Of a stretch of DNA of 64,000 nucleotides, positions 1-9,400 are shown piece by piece (position 1 is the stretch's first letter; the number at the start of each line of letters is the position of its first letter). The translations under genes were made by a program, and so were the position numbers. Source of the DNA: Lachnospiraceae bacterium (GTDB taxonomy: Bacteria > Bacillota > Clostridia > Lachnospirales > Lachnospiraceae); contig JALEPL010000018.1 in assembly GCA_022766245.1 (NCBI GenBank), forward strand, positions 1 through 64,000. Reading direction: 5' to 3'. The notes under the pieces were generated by a model. The model worked only from the letters and a program-made list of their open reading frames with translations, was not told the origin of the DNA and did no database searches.

Positions 1-1
1 T

Positions 2-250
2 GAGATCCGAACTACCGGATATGTGATTGATTCCATAGAGGCAGCAGTATGGTGTTTGATTACAACGGATACATATAAGGAATGCATGCTGAAAGCAGTG
101 AATCTGGGTGACGATACGGATACCGTGGCAGCAATCGCCGGTGGTCTTGCGGGACTATATTATGGCTATGAAGAGATACCGAAGGAATGGCTTGCGGTAA
201 TTAAGAAGCGTGAGTGGATAGAAGGAATGTGCGAAGAGATGGGAAGTTAA
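2..250 (+). CDS. ADP-ribosylglycohydrolase family protein, C-terminal part
   Basis: The reading frame is open from the left edge, so the gene begins outside the window and only about 82 C-terminal residues are visible. The segment reads TTGYVIDSIEAAVWC and then GDDTDTVAAIAGGLAGLYYG, the typical last helices and metal-binding DDTD motif of DraG/ARH-type ADP-ribosylglycohydrolases. These enzymes remove ADP-ribose from proteins or small molecules using two magnesium ions, and the DD-D acidic residues of this motif are metal ligands. The substrate cannot be told from this fragment. Confidence 0.85.
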   Translation, partial: EIRTTGYVIDSIEAAVWCLITTDTYKECMLKAVNLGDDTDTVAAIAGGLAGLYYGYEEIPKEWLAVIKKREWIEGMCEEMGS

Positions 251-363
251 TTATGGAATGAGGGGAGAATGGGGATGAATAGAAAGCTGGTATTTTTAAC
301 GGACACCTTATGGTGTATTGTAAAATAGTCAAAGACGATAAACAACATGAGGAGGAGTTAGAA

Positions 364-747
364 ATGGCAGTTAATTTTAATCAGAACAGTGTATTTAATC
401 TGAAACCCATCCATGCGGAGTCCGTGAAATCAGAGGTGCAGGGGCTTTTAATCGGAGGAGAGGAAATCATATATGCGTTTCAGACCATACGTGATCAGCT
501 TGTGTTTACCAATAAGCGAATCATCGCTATTGATGTGCAGGGCATCACCGGAAAAAGAAAGTCCTTCAGCACCATGCCCTATTCCAAGATTCAGTATTTC
601 TCTATTCAGACACCGGGATTTGCGGAGATCTTTCCGGATTGCGAGTTGTTTCTAATGTTTTCCAATGGATTTACCGCCAAGTTTGAGTTTAAAGGACAGG
701 TGGATATTGGTCAGATCGGAAGGATGATTTCTGCATTTGTGTTGTAG
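364..747 (+). CDS. Bacterial PH-like domain protein
   Basis: This 127-residue protein looks like a single small beta-rich bacterial PH-like domain (bPH family). It has IIYAFQTIRDQLVFTNKRII and then the basic-aromatic PYSKIQYFSIQTPG, both usual in that family, whose members are mostly of unknown function. The start at 364 is chosen over the in-frame ATG at 310 because GGAGG lies just upstream of 364 and the family normally begins near this point. There is no signal peptide or membrane segment, so it is probably cytosolic. No functional partner is evident nearby. Confidence 0.7.
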   Translation: MAVNFNQNSVFNLKPIHAESVKSEVQGLLIGGEEIIYAFQTIRDQLVFTNKRIIAIDVQGITGKRKSFSTMPYSKIQYFSIQTPGFAEIFPDCELFLMFSNGFTAKFEFKGQVDIGQIGRMISAFVL

Positions 748-833
748 AATATAAAGGAAACGGTTGACCGGGGAAGTGATGGAGAATTATTCCTAGATAA
801 AGATGCAAGATGGAAAGGGAGAAGGAGGTCGTT

Positions 834-1337
834 ATGAAACATAAATTTTCAGGAGCAGGCTTTTTGGTGTTCTTAATCATGGCAGGGGTTATCATAGTGA
901 TTGCGGCGGAGCTCAGTGCCCGTTCCCAAAAGTGTAGTTATCCGGGATGCGATAGTTATCATGAGCCGAACAACGAATACTGCTACATTCACTGGCGACA
1001 ATCCTGTGGTGGTTCCAGCAGCTCAAGCAGTACGAGCAGCAGTTCATCCAGTGGCAGCTCCGGAAGCAGCTCCTCTCAGACCGGCAGCAGTTCATCCAGT
1101 GGAAGTTCAGGTAGCAGTTCTTCCCAGACCAGCAGTAGCTTCGGTAGCAGTTCCGGAAACAGTTCCACTTACAGCAGCAGTTCTTCCGGGAAAACCTCTA
1201 GTTCCAGCTCTATGGATTCCTATGACGACGGATATAACGCCATCTACGAAGATGACGATTATGATTGGGACCGCTACTGGAGTGACGACGATTATGCTGC
1301 AGGCGTAGATGATGCTATGGAAGATGAAGATTGGTAG
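834..1337 (+). CDS. Membrane-anchored Ser-rich protein with acidic tail
   Basis: This 167-residue protein has an N-terminal membrane segment (about residues 8-25), then a short Cys/His module (CSYPGCDSYHEPNNEYC, then H and C) that could bind metal, a Ser/Gly linker of about 70 residues, and a very acidic Asp/Tyr/Trp C-terminus. The linker DNA has two near-identical 48-bp units at about 1036-1083 and 1084-1131. The start at 834 is chosen because GAAGGAGG ends about 6 bases upstream; the in-frame ATG at 810 lacks such a site. The low-complexity region can expand or shrink by slippage. Function unknown. Confidence 0.7.
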   Translation: MKHKFSGAGFLVFLIMAGVIIVIAAELSARSQKCSYPGCDSYHEPNNEYCYIHWRQSCGGSSSSSSTSSSSSSGSSGSSSSQTGSSSSSGSSGSSSSQTSSSFGSSSGNSSTYSSSSSGKTSSSSSMDSYDDGYNAIYEDDDYDWDRYWSDDDYAAGVDDAMEDEDW

Positions 1338-1356
1338 GGGGTGATGTTATGGCAAT

Positions 1357-1428
1357 ATGTTTTCCTTCCTGCTTATTTTGTCACCGTTTATTGGGGCAGC
1401 GGTGTTGATTGGGAGTCTGTTGGTGTAG
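1357..1428 (+). CDS. Possible 23-residue hydrophobic peptide
   Basis: A short frame directly after the Ser-rich gene encodes a peptide that is almost entirely one membrane-spanning stretch (FSFLLILSPFIGAAVLIGSL). The nearest purine-rich site (GGGGG at 1336-1340) is 16 bases upstream, further than normal, and ATG codons at 1344 and 1349 in other frames compete for it. It may be a small membrane peptide or a remnant of a gene. Support is only the hydrophobic pattern and position. Confidence 0.2.
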   Translation: MFSFLLILSPFIGAAVLIGSLLV

Positions 1429-1438
1429 ATTAACTTTT

Positions 1439-1466
1439 ATGCTAATATGGTTCGCAATATTAGCAT
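1439..1466 (+). repeat. Perfect 10-bp inverted repeat
   Basis: Two 10-base arms, ATGCTAATAT and ATATTAGCAT, flank an 8-base spacer. There is no T-run on either strand, so it is not a standard terminator. It lies upstream of the HIRAN gene and may be an operator or a weak hairpin. Confidence 0.4.
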
Positions 1467-1604
1467 GAAAGGTTGAAAATACTCGCATTTCCTTCAAAAC
1501 GGAGAGGATTATTGGACAGAAAAAAGATTACTATGGAACTAACAAAAAACAGTAACTACATAGTAACTCATAAAACTCTTCACAGAGAAAGGAAAGGTGG
1601 TCAT

Positions 1605-1940
1605 ATGTCAGAAATTTATTTTACAATTACAGGAATGAATCATTATCACGGAAATGAATTCATGGAGCCAAAGATGGAAGTGAAGCTCACCAAGGAGCCG
1701 GACAACGAGGCAGACGCAGAGGCAATCAAGGTGGAAATGCCGGGAATCGGTCAGATCGGATACGTGGCAAACAGCCCATACACCGTAATCGGTGAGAGCA
1801 TGAGCGCCGGACGCATCTATGACAAGATCGGAGAATCCGCAAAGGGAACCGTGCTGTATGTATTGCCCAGAGGCGTGCTGTGTCAGCTGCAGGAGCGTGG
1901 ACCAGCGGAGGATGAAATTGTCGGCGGAATGGTGGATTGA
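1605..1940 (+). CDS. HIRAN domain protein
   Basis: This 111-residue protein is essentially a lone HIRAN domain, read from ITGMNHYHGNEFMEPKMEVK, LTKEPDNEADAEAIKVE and IGYVANSPYTV. HIRAN domains bind single-stranded 3-prime DNA ends in eukaryotic HLTF and are often linked to DNA repair or defence genes; the role of stand-alone bacterial copies is unclear. An in-frame ATG exists at 1473, but the start at 1605 has a good purine-rich site (AGGAAAGG) and matches where the domain begins. It is followed 24 bases later by the small membrane protein and may share its transcript. Confidence 0.8.
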   Translation: MSEIYFTITGMNHYHGNEFMEPKMEVKLTKEPDNEADAEAIKVEMPGIGQIGYVANSPYTVIGESMSAGRIYDKIGESAKGTVLYVLPRGVLCQLQERGPAEDEIVGGMVD

Positions 1941-1964
1941 TAGATAGAAGAGAGGGGAATCATC

Positions 1965-2297
1965 ATGAATGAATGGATGGATTTCAATGGAGACGGAAAA
2001 GTTGACGGATACGAAAAAGTGATGGGAGCAGAAATGCTCTGTAGCAGCAAGGAGGAACACGAGGCTCTGTTCGGAGATACCGAGAATTATCACGGATCAT
2101 CCTATACACCAAGCCGGAAAGGTGGCATGTCTACCCTCGGCGCAATTCTGAGTGTGGTGGCCGGGCTGATTCTGCAGTGTGTTTTATATGTAGCACTTGG
2201 GATTGACGTGGAGAATGTACCAGCGTTGGTGATTGTCATTTTGTGGGCGGTGTTTTCAACACTTGCCGCAGTGATGATGGAAAAGATTGGATTATAA
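1965..2297 (+). CDS. Small membrane protein with EF-hand-like N-terminus
   Basis: The 110-residue protein starts with an EF-hand-like or dockerin-like acidic loop (MDFNGDGKVDGYEK) and ends with two hydrophobic segments (about residues 53-75 and 82-105). The start has an AGAGGGG site 8 bases upstream. The acidic loop would lie on the cytosolic or outer face depending on topology and could bind calcium, but this is only inferred from the D-x-N-G-D-G pattern. A terminator-like hairpin follows at once. No specific function can be assigned. Confidence 0.7.
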   Translation: MNEWMDFNGDGKVDGYEKVMGAEMLCSSKEEHEALFGDTENYHGSSYTPSRKGGMSTLGAILSVVAGLILQCVLYVALGIDVENVPALVIVILWAVFSTLAAVMMEKIGL

Positions 2298-2302
2298 TGG
2301 AG

Positions 2303-2330
2303 TAGGGAACCGGTGTGGGCTGGTTCCCTA
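2303..2330 (+). terminator. Terminator-like hairpin after the small membrane protein
   Basis: A perfect 9-bp stem (TAGGGAACC / GGTTCCCTA) with a 10-base loop sits 5 bases after the stop codon. The T-tract is weak (TTGG), so termination may be partial. Confidence 0.45.
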
Positions 2331-2601
2331 TTGGTGCGTTACTAGGGAGAGAAAGTGATACAACGATCACTAAGAAAGCCGCTACCTATATGAGTATGAT
2401 ATTGGAGAGTTGGCAATGGTCAATCTGTTTGAAACGATTTCCACTGATCAGAAGGGAATCGATTTAAACAGCTAAAACTGCACCAAGCTGGTGCAGAAAT
2501 AGAATTCTTTTAGTTTTAGTTGGAGTTATACTGCAATTGTTATGAATGATACTTCTAAGAGTAAGCTTTAATCGGCGTCCATACAGTAAAATAAAAAGAA
2601 T

Positions 2602-2665
2602 GTATCTGTTCAGGACATCATGGATACGAATCGCAAGCCCATGGAAATCAGTTTTGAACAGATAC
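2602..2665 (+). repeat. Dispersed hairpin repeat, copy A
   Basis: GTATCTGTTCA at 2602-2612 pairs perfectly with TGAACAGATAC at 2655-2665, enclosing a core with GATACGAATCGCAAGCCCATG. The core matches copies B and D (GATACGATCCGCAAACCCATG in B). It is the most diverged copy. Confidence 0.55.
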
Positions 2666-2836
2666 AAAATTTCTTTGGCGAAGTAACCACATGAGAAAAA
2701 AGGAAGCTGCAAAGCAGGGGGGCGAATGGAGTTGTGAATCAGTTACGTTTTGTTTAGGAAGATGATATTGTTTTAACAAAATAGAACTGACAACTTGGAA
2801 TTTGGATCTGCCAAAGATAGAATCGGACGTGCGGAG

Positions 2837-2881
2837 GAGAAAAGCGGGGCATGAGAGGGAAAAAAGAGCTGCCATGCCCCG
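2837..2881 (+). repeat. 45-bp direct repeat with 9-bp stem, copy 1
   Basis: Differs from copy 2 by a single base. Its arms CGGGGCATG and CATGCCCCG can form a 9-bp stem; read on the minus strand the stem is followed by a short CTTTTCT run, so it could also act as a weak terminator on that strand. Confidence 0.7.
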
Positions 2882-2908
2882 CAAAGTCCGGTGTCAGTGC
2901 TGGAATAA

Positions 2909-2953
2909 GAGAAAAGCGGGGCATGAGAGAGAAAAAAGAGCTGCCATGCCCCG
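2909..2953 (+). repeat. 45-bp direct repeat with 9-bp stem, copy 2
   Basis: Second copy, offset by 72 bases, with the same CGGGGCATG/CATGCCCCG stem. Only two units exist and the unit is self-complementary, which is unlike a CRISPR array. Confidence 0.7.
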
Positions 2954-3119
2954 TCGAAGGCCGTCGGCGTCATCTTTAAGAGAAGAACAATATGTTCTAT
3001 GATGATCTCCCAGTTGATATAGTAGAAAGTATCTCTCCCCAATAATAGAAATGGAGTAACTGCTCAGAGTAGGCCGGATCATTTGCTGATGAGGCCTTAA
3101 GAACATAATTCAGCTGTGG

Positions 3120-3189
3120 GCAAACCCCATCGGCGCAGCCGATTTTCATGGGTTTGCGGATCGTATCTGTGAAGGTACTGAACAGATAC
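3120..3189 (-). repeat. Dispersed hairpin repeat, copy B
   Basis: On the minus strand this reads an 8-bp hairpin GTATCTGT/ACAGATAC with loop TCAGTACCTTC, then GATCC, then a second long hairpin whose arms are GCAAACCCAT and ATGGGGTTTGC around an inner GGC-rich stem. It shares both parts with copies C and D far away in the window. Confidence 0.75.
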
Positions 3190-3415
3190 AAAAGAATAAA
3201 AAAACACCACCTACATTGCATCTGCAAGTTCAGTGGTTCGATATAATGATATAAATTCGTGTGTAAGGTGTCAATAAAATTTTGCCGAGAATAGAGAGGC
3301 TTTTCTTCACAAAACTAGTAATGCGTGATAATATGGTAATGTATGACAAAAGAACGAGAAAAGCAAAAGATTTTTTGTTTGAACATTACAAAATACAAGA
3401 GATAGGGGAGTAAAA

Positions 3416-5140
3416 ATGGCTACAGAAATAAAATGCGAAAAGAAAATCATCCGAGAATTATTTGACATGTGGTACTGCATTCCAGACTATCAGAGATCCT
3501 ACGTGTGGGACACGGATCAGGTTCGGGATTTGCTGGAAGATACATTGGCAGCGTATCAGGAGAATAAAGATGCCCAGTATTTTTTAGGATCCATGGTTTT
3601 GAAGATTAACGAGAAAACAGATCATGGTGTCACCTATACGGAATACGAGCTATTAGATGGACAGCAGAGACTTACCACAATATTTCTGATTTTGGCCTGC
3701 ATGAGAGATATGATGCCGGATTACGCAGATGTAATTAATGAATTTCTGTATCAACCGGAAGTGAAGATAAAGCAGCAACCGGAGCGCATGCGTATCCTGT
3801 TTAACATCCGAAGTGACGTGAGAGACTTTGTGAATGATTGCGTGAAACCGTTGGAGGGAACCAACACAAGTCTGGATATCATTAAGAAAAATGCTGCCTC
3901 AAAAGAAATAAATGTATCTATAAAGAATATGTCAAATACCATCCTGGTTGCCAAGGGATTTCTGGAAGAGTACCATAGTGAACTGGATGGTTATTTGACG
4001 TATTTTCTGAATAAAGTTCTGATGATCTATGTGGCAACTGAGGAATTGCAGGATGCGTTTCAGTTGTTTACCGTATTAAATAATCGTGGCGTAAAGCTTT
4101 CCAGCAGCGATATTCTCAAAGCAGAAAATTTAAAAGAGTTACCAGAGGATCAGCGCGCAGATTGGGCGAAAAAGTGGGAAGGTATGGAAGCTTATTTTGG
4201 GGAAGACTTTGACAAATTTCTTTCTCACGTGAGAACCATTCTGGTAAAAAAGAAAGCTCGCATGACACTCCTGAAGGAATTTGAGGAAAATGTATATTCT
4301 GACAGAGAATACAATCAATCTCTAAAACAATATGTAACCCGCACACCTTTGCTTAGCAGAGGAAAATCCACATTCGAGTATATTTATGGCTTTTATCAAA
4401 CCTATTCCGAAGTGTTTGAAAGTGACCATGCGCAGGAAAGCGGAAACTATGAGATCAATAATTATCTGAAGCTGATGAGTATAGGACTAGGGGCCGATTA
4501 CTGGGTAGCTCCGGTGATGTATTTTTACCGCAAATATCATATGGACAAATTCCTAGAGTTCCTCAAGCTGCTGGATCGGAAGCTCTCCGCAGACTGGATT
4601 GTATCTACATCACCTACATTGAGAATTGAGCATGTAAATGATATTTTGAAAGTGATCGAGGAGCGCGATCAGGCAGAGATTGTTTTAACATCCGATGTAT
4701 TCGACATTAACCTAACGGATTTTGAGCGCGTGATCCGAGACGACATATATGGAAAAAGATTTGCCAAATATCTGCTGTTCAAACTGGATCTGCTGTATCT
4801 GGGAAATACCACACCGCTGAATCCCTCATCGGTGTCAAGTATTGAACATATCCTGCCCCAGAATCCATCCGCAAACAGTCGGTGGGCAAAGGACTTCACA
4901 GAGCAGGATCGGGAAGAATGGACAGATAAGCTGGGAAATCTGGTGCTGATATCCAGAAGAAAAAATACGGCGCTGGGAAATTATGATTACGACAAGAAAA
5001 AGGAGAAATATTTCCAGAAAAATGTGGAGGTGTTCCCGAATTCCATTCGTGTGTATCAGAACTACAGCACATGGACGCTGGCGGATTTGAAGAAAAATCA
5101 CGAGGAAGTGATTGGGAAACTGATGGAGGGGTATAGGTAG
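3416..5140 (+). CDS. DUF262/DUF1524 (GmrSD-like) nuclease protein
   Basis: The 574-residue protein has an N-terminal ParB/Srx-like DUF262 domain with IPDYQRSYVW (about residues 22-31) and LLDGQQRLTT (about 80-89), and a C-terminal HNH-type DUF1524 domain with IEHILPQN (about 475-482) and LGNLVLISRRKN. This two-domain order is that of GmrSD type IV restriction enzymes and SspE-like proteins: the DUF262 part hydrolyses nucleotide and senses modified DNA, and the DUF1524 part cuts. Length fits the family. It stands alone in front of the defence cluster. Whether it attacks modified phage DNA or works with the methyltransferases downstream cannot be told here. Confidence 0.85.
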   Translation: MATEIKCEKKIIRELFDMWYCIPDYQRSYVWDTDQVRDLLEDTLAAYQENKDAQYFLGSMVLKINEKTDHGVTYTEYELLDGQQRLTTIFLILACMRDMMPDYADVINEFLYQPEVKIKQQPERMRILFNIRSDVRDFVNDCVKPLEGTNTSLDIIKKNAASKEINVSIKNMSNTILVAKGFLEEYHSELDGYLTYFLNKVLMIYVATEELQDAFQLFTVLNNRGVKLSSSDILKAENLKELPEDQRADWAKKWEGMEAYFGEDFDKFLSHVRTILVKKKARMTLLKEFEENVYSDREYNQSLKQYVTRTPLLSRGKSTFEYIYGFYQTYSEVFESDHAQESGNYEINNYLKLMSIGLGADYWVAPVMYFYRKYHMDKFLEFLKLLDRKLSADWIVSTSPTLRIEHVNDILKVIEERDQAEIVLTSDVFDINLTDFERVIRDDIYGKRFAKYLLFKLDLLYLGNTTPLNPSSVSSIEHILPQNPSANSRWAKDFTEQDREEWTDKLGNLVLISRRKNTALGNYDYDKKKEKYFQKNVEVFPNSIRVYQNYSTWTLADLKKNHEEVIGKLMEGYR

Positions 5141-5213
5141 GTAAGGTTATTAATGAATCATAATAGACAATGGAAAAATTGAATGGAAATGAGGAAGTGA
5201 CAGGAGGAGCGAT

Positions 5214-6422
5214 ATGGCAGAATTAAAATGTCCACATTGTGGACAAGCATTTACGGTTGATGATACAGAATTGAGTTCGATTGTTCAGCAGATTAGAGAT
5301 CGAGAGTTTAAAAAGGATTTAGACAAGCGTGTATCACAAGTAGAAGAGCATATGCGAGAGATGCACGAGCTGGATCTTGAGAAGCAGGAAAAAGATATTA
5401 AGTTGCAGATTCAAGAAGCACATGAGAAGGAAGTAAAGAAGTTAAGAGACCAATTAAAGAAATTTGAAGAAAAGACTCAAAAGCTTCAGGCACAACTTGA
5501 TTCTAGTGAAGATAAAAAAGAAATTGCAGTTATGCAGGCTGTTCAAAAGGTTGAAGAGGAAAAAAAGGATCTTGAACGTGAGCTGAGCAGTGAAAAAGAA
5601 AAAAGTAAGATGTTGCTAGGGGAGAAGGACGAGCAGATCGCTTATTACAAGGACTTAAAAACCCGCATGTCAACTAAAATGGTGGGGGAGACATTGGAGC
5701 AACATTGCGAAATACAGTTCAATCAGTTAAGAGCAACGGCTTTCCCCAATGCCTATTTTGAAAAAGATAATGATTCCAAGAAAGGGAGCAAGGGTGATTT
5801 TATTTATCGTGAATGTGATGAAAATGGTGTAGAAATCATTTCCATTATGTTTGAAATGAAAAACGAAATGGATGAGACTGCGACAAAACATAAGAATGAA
5901 GATTTCTTTAAGGAGTTAGATAAGGATCGAAAGGAAAAGAATTGTGAGTATGCTGTGTTGGTTTCATTGCTTGAAAGTGATAATGAACTTTACAACGCTG
6001 GAATCGTAGATGTTTCTTATCGATATGAAAAGATGTATGTTGTTCGTCCGCAGTGTTTTATTCCCATTATTACACTGCTAAGAAATGCGGCAATGAAGTC
6101 ACTGGTGTATAAGCAGGAACTTATAGAGGTTAAAAACAAGGATGTTGATATTGCTAATTTTGAAGATAATCTTATGCGATTTAAGGATGATTTCAGCAGA
6201 AACTATAATTTAGCACATTCTCATTTTGACAAAGCAATTGATGAAATTGACAAGACAATCCAACATCTTGAAAAGGTAAAAAGTGAACTGTTGGGTTCAG
6301 ATCGTCAGTTAAAGATAGCAAATAATAAAGTAGATGAGATAAGTGTCAAAAAATTGACCAAAGGAAATCCGACCATGCAAGCGAAGTTTGAAGAGATAAA
6401 AAAGACACAAGACAACCATTAA
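5214..6422 (+). CDS. DUF2130 protein (predicted PD-(D/E)XK fold)
   Basis: The 402-residue protein starts with a zinc-ribbon half (CPHCGQ at 6-11), continues with a long charged coiled coil (about 20-150), and ends in the DUF2130 region with KGDFIYRE, then IMFEMKN, then [17 protein letters not shown]. The G-D plus E-x-K arrangement is that expected of PD-(D/E)XK nuclease-like folds, to which I recall DUF2130 being assigned; activity is not proven. The start follows GGAGG with suitable spacing. It is 45 bases upstream of the SNF2-like helicase and is probably co-transcribed. Base composition becomes AT-rich from here on. Confidence 0.8.
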   Translation: MAELKCPHCGQAFTVDDTELSSIVQQIRDREFKKDLDKRVSQVEEHMREMHELDLEKQEKDIKLQIQEAHEKEVKKLRDQLKKFEEKTQKLQAQLDSSEDKKEIAVMQAVQKVEEEKKDLERELSSEKEKSKMLLGEKDEQIAYYKDLKTRMSTKMVGETLEQHCEIQFNQLRATAFPNAYFEKDNDSKKGSKGDFIYRECDENGVEIISIMFEMKNEMDETATKHKNEDFFKELDKDRKEKNCEYAVLVSLLESDNELYNAGIVDVSYRYEKMYVVRPQCFIPIITLLRNAAMKSLVYKQELIEVKNKDVDIANFEDNLMRFKDDFSRNYNLAHSHFDKAIDEIDKTIQHLEKVKSELLGSDRQLKIANNKVDEISVKKLTKGNPTMQAKFEEIKKTQDNH

Positions 6423-6467
6423 AATCTACACAAATACAGTTTACGGATACAAACAGAGAGGACAAAT

Positions 6468-9400
6468 ATGATAAATGCAATAAATTCCAATGAACAGATG
6501 ATCCAGAAGGTAAATGAAGTCCTTCAGAATAAGAAGGATGCTGTTGTTAATATTGTTAACGATAAGTTGACAATCTCAGTGTTTTCTCTGCTTGAAAGAA
6601 ATCTACAAAACGTAAAAGAGATTAATTTTGTTATACGTGATGTAAAATTCCTGCCTCATCAGTCGGAAATTGCCCATGAATTTGAAATTAATCCAACAGA
6701 TGTGTTATTTAATGCATATGATATTACAGAGAAGAACAAATTGAAGCACTTTTCTCAGGCTAGGAGTATGCACGATTTTATTGAAAAGCATGTTAATATC
6801 CGTAGAGTAAATACAGGTATTCGCATCGGGGGGAATATTCTGATTATTGATGATGACTTTATGATTCAGGGCTCATCCGCTCTTGAGGTATCTCAAAAGC
6901 GTAGCAGGGATTATTTTAATAACATAAATTTTGATACCATTTTGACCGGTAGTGCTGAAAAGGAACAGATAATAGGAGCGCTAAGTACATTTAAACAAAT
7001 TTGGTATAATGAACAGGTGTCGGTTGATTATAAGGAAGAACTACTTTCCAGTCTGCAATATGTTTATAAAGAACATGCTCCCGAGTTTTTATATTATTTT
7101 ACTCTGAATGAATTGTTTGGTAATCAGCTTGATATTGGCGTGGAGCGATTTGAAAGGGATAGCGTTAGATTTAAGAAAACAGAAATTTGGAATGCTTTGT
7201 ATGATTTCCAGAAGGATTGTGTGGTGTCAGCAATTCGTAAGTTGAATACATATGGAGGATGCATTATAGCAGATTCTGTTGGTCTTGGTAAAACGTTTGA
7301 GGCTCTTGCTATCATAAAGTATTTTGAGATTGGCATGAATAGAGTATTGGTTTTGACACCTGCTAAGCTGTATGATAACTGGAACTCATTCCGTGGAGAC
7401 TATAAGGACTCGTTTCTGCACGAAACATTTAATTATAGAATTATGTTCCACACAGATTTGTCCAGATATAGCGGTATGTCACGTTCGGGACAGGATTTGA
7501 AAAAGTTTGATTGGGGATTATATGATCTTGTTGTTATTGATGAGTCACATAATTTCCGAAATAGAAATGACAGATATGATGAAAATGATCAACTTGTGAT
7601 GACCAGATATGCAAGACTCATGCAGGATGTCATTAAACATGGAAACAATAATACCAAAGTGCTTATGCTCTCTGCAACGCCAGTAAATAACAGTCTAGTT
7701 GATTTAAAAAATCAGATTAGTATTATTACGAGGGATAATGATGCTGCATTTGAAGAAGAAGGCATAACAAGCGTTGAAAACCTGCTGCGCAGATCATCTG
7801 CTTGCATTAATTCTTGGCAAAAACAGCCAAATCATCAGAAGGATGAATTACTGGACAGCCTGCCATCTGATTTCTATAAGTTACTTGAAATGATGACAAT
7901 ATCACGAAGTAGAAAACATATTACAAGCTATTATGGAAATAAGGGAGTAGGTAAATTTCCTGAAAAAAATCAGCCAGATACATTAAATAGTGATATTGAT
8001 ACAAAGGGGGAACTGCTACATTTTAATGAAACAAACGAACTTCTGGAAGCGTTGATATTAAGTGTCTATACACCGACCAGGTACATTAAAGAACAATATA
8101 AGAGACTTTATATTGAAAAATATTCTCTTAAAGGCAAGCATGGTGGAGATATGAATTTTGATATACAATCCAGCGGAATGATTGTACTACATAGATTCAA
8201 TCTTTTTAAGCGTTTGGAAAGCTCTGTGTACTCCTTTGAAGAGACTTTGCGCAGGCTGTTAGAGAAAATTGAGCGTACAGAACAACTATTGATGAAAGGA
8301 ACAGGAAATGTAATTGAGGAAGATGCCGATTTTGATGCGGATGATTCAGAAGACGTATATATCGAGGGAAAATACGAGATAGATGTGCGTCATTTAAGAG
8401 TTGATGATTATCTGGAAGATTTAGCCTCGGATAAATGCATTATTGGTGAAATATATAAAAGTGCAAAAACAATTTTGGAAGAAGATAGGGATCAGAAACT
8501 ACAAGATCTTATGGGCGTAATTAAAAAGAAGGTTCTGGAAACGCCATATAACGAAGGTAACCGTAAGGTACTTGTGTTTACTGCCTTTGCAGATACTGCA
8601 GATTACCTATATAAAAAGTTGTCTGGTGAAATGTTGAAGCTGGGTGTTTATACAGCCTGTGTAACAGGAAAGGGTGTAGTTACCAATAATAAACTTGTAG
8701 ATAAGGATTTCAATTCAGTCTTATGTGCGTTCTCTCCCGTTTCTAAAATGAAAAAGGAGATTCCAGCCAATGAGCAGATAGATCTGTTGATTGGTACTGA
8801 CTGTATATCAGAAGGTCAGAACCTCCAAGACTGTGACACGGTTATTAACTTTGATATTCAATGGAATCCGGTATCTTTGATTCAGCGTTTTGGTCGTATC
8901 GATAGAATTGGAAGTAAAAATAGCTGTATTCAGATGGTTAACTTTTTTCCGGCAATGGAACTAAACGAGTATTTGGGTCTTGAGGCAAGAGTAAAGGGAA
9001 AGATGACAACGTTGAATCTGGTGTCTACAGGCGATGAGGATGTACTAACCCCAGAGATGAATGATTTTTATTTTAGAAAACGTCAGCTTGAGAGATTGCA
9101 TGATGAAGTCATTGATATCGAAGATGCTAATGACAATATTTCTTTGACAGATCTAAATATGAATGAGTATCTGAATGAACTGTCAGAGTATATCCAGAAT
9201 TTCCCGGAAGTCAAAAAGATCCCCAGAGGTGTATATTCTGTAACAGATGGGGGGAGCCAGGGAGTACTGTTCTGCTTTAAGCATCGAAATGATGCAAATA
9301 AGCCCAAGTCAGACAGTTCTTTGTATCCATACTATCTGATTTATATGAAAAATAATGGAGAGGTACTTTATGGTAATGGACAAGCCAGAGAAGTAGTAAA

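Larger units (their letters stand above)
2331..3415. other. Gene-free, hairpin-rich stretch
   Basis: About 1.1 kb without a convincing gene on either strand. It holds a 7-bp stem with a 5-base loop at 2478-2496 (CTGCACC/GGTGCAG), a dispersed hairpin repeat at 2602-2665, two 45-bp direct repeats at 2837-2881 and 2909-2953, and another dispersed repeat copy in reverse at 3120-3189. Open frames here simply read through the palindromic repeats. The piece at about 2380-2474 may be a decayed gene end, but no family is recognisable. Confidence 0.6.

Noticed and set aside
275..328. 17-residue frame after the ADP-ribosylglycohydrolase
   Set aside because: A GGGG site precedes it, but it is too short, has no hydrophobic or other pattern, and overlaps nothing conserved.
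901..1308. Alternative frame in the Ser-rich gene
   Set aside because: It is the shifted reading of the AGC/TCC repeat DNA and lacks a ribosome site.
2837..2953. Possible CRISPR array
   Set aside because: Only two units with a self-complementary sequence and one 27-base gap; no cas genes are present.
2773..3106. Several short minus-strand frames with repeated GMAALFSLSCPAF
   Set aside because: They simply translate the palindromic 45-bp repeats, so the repeated peptide is not a protein domain.
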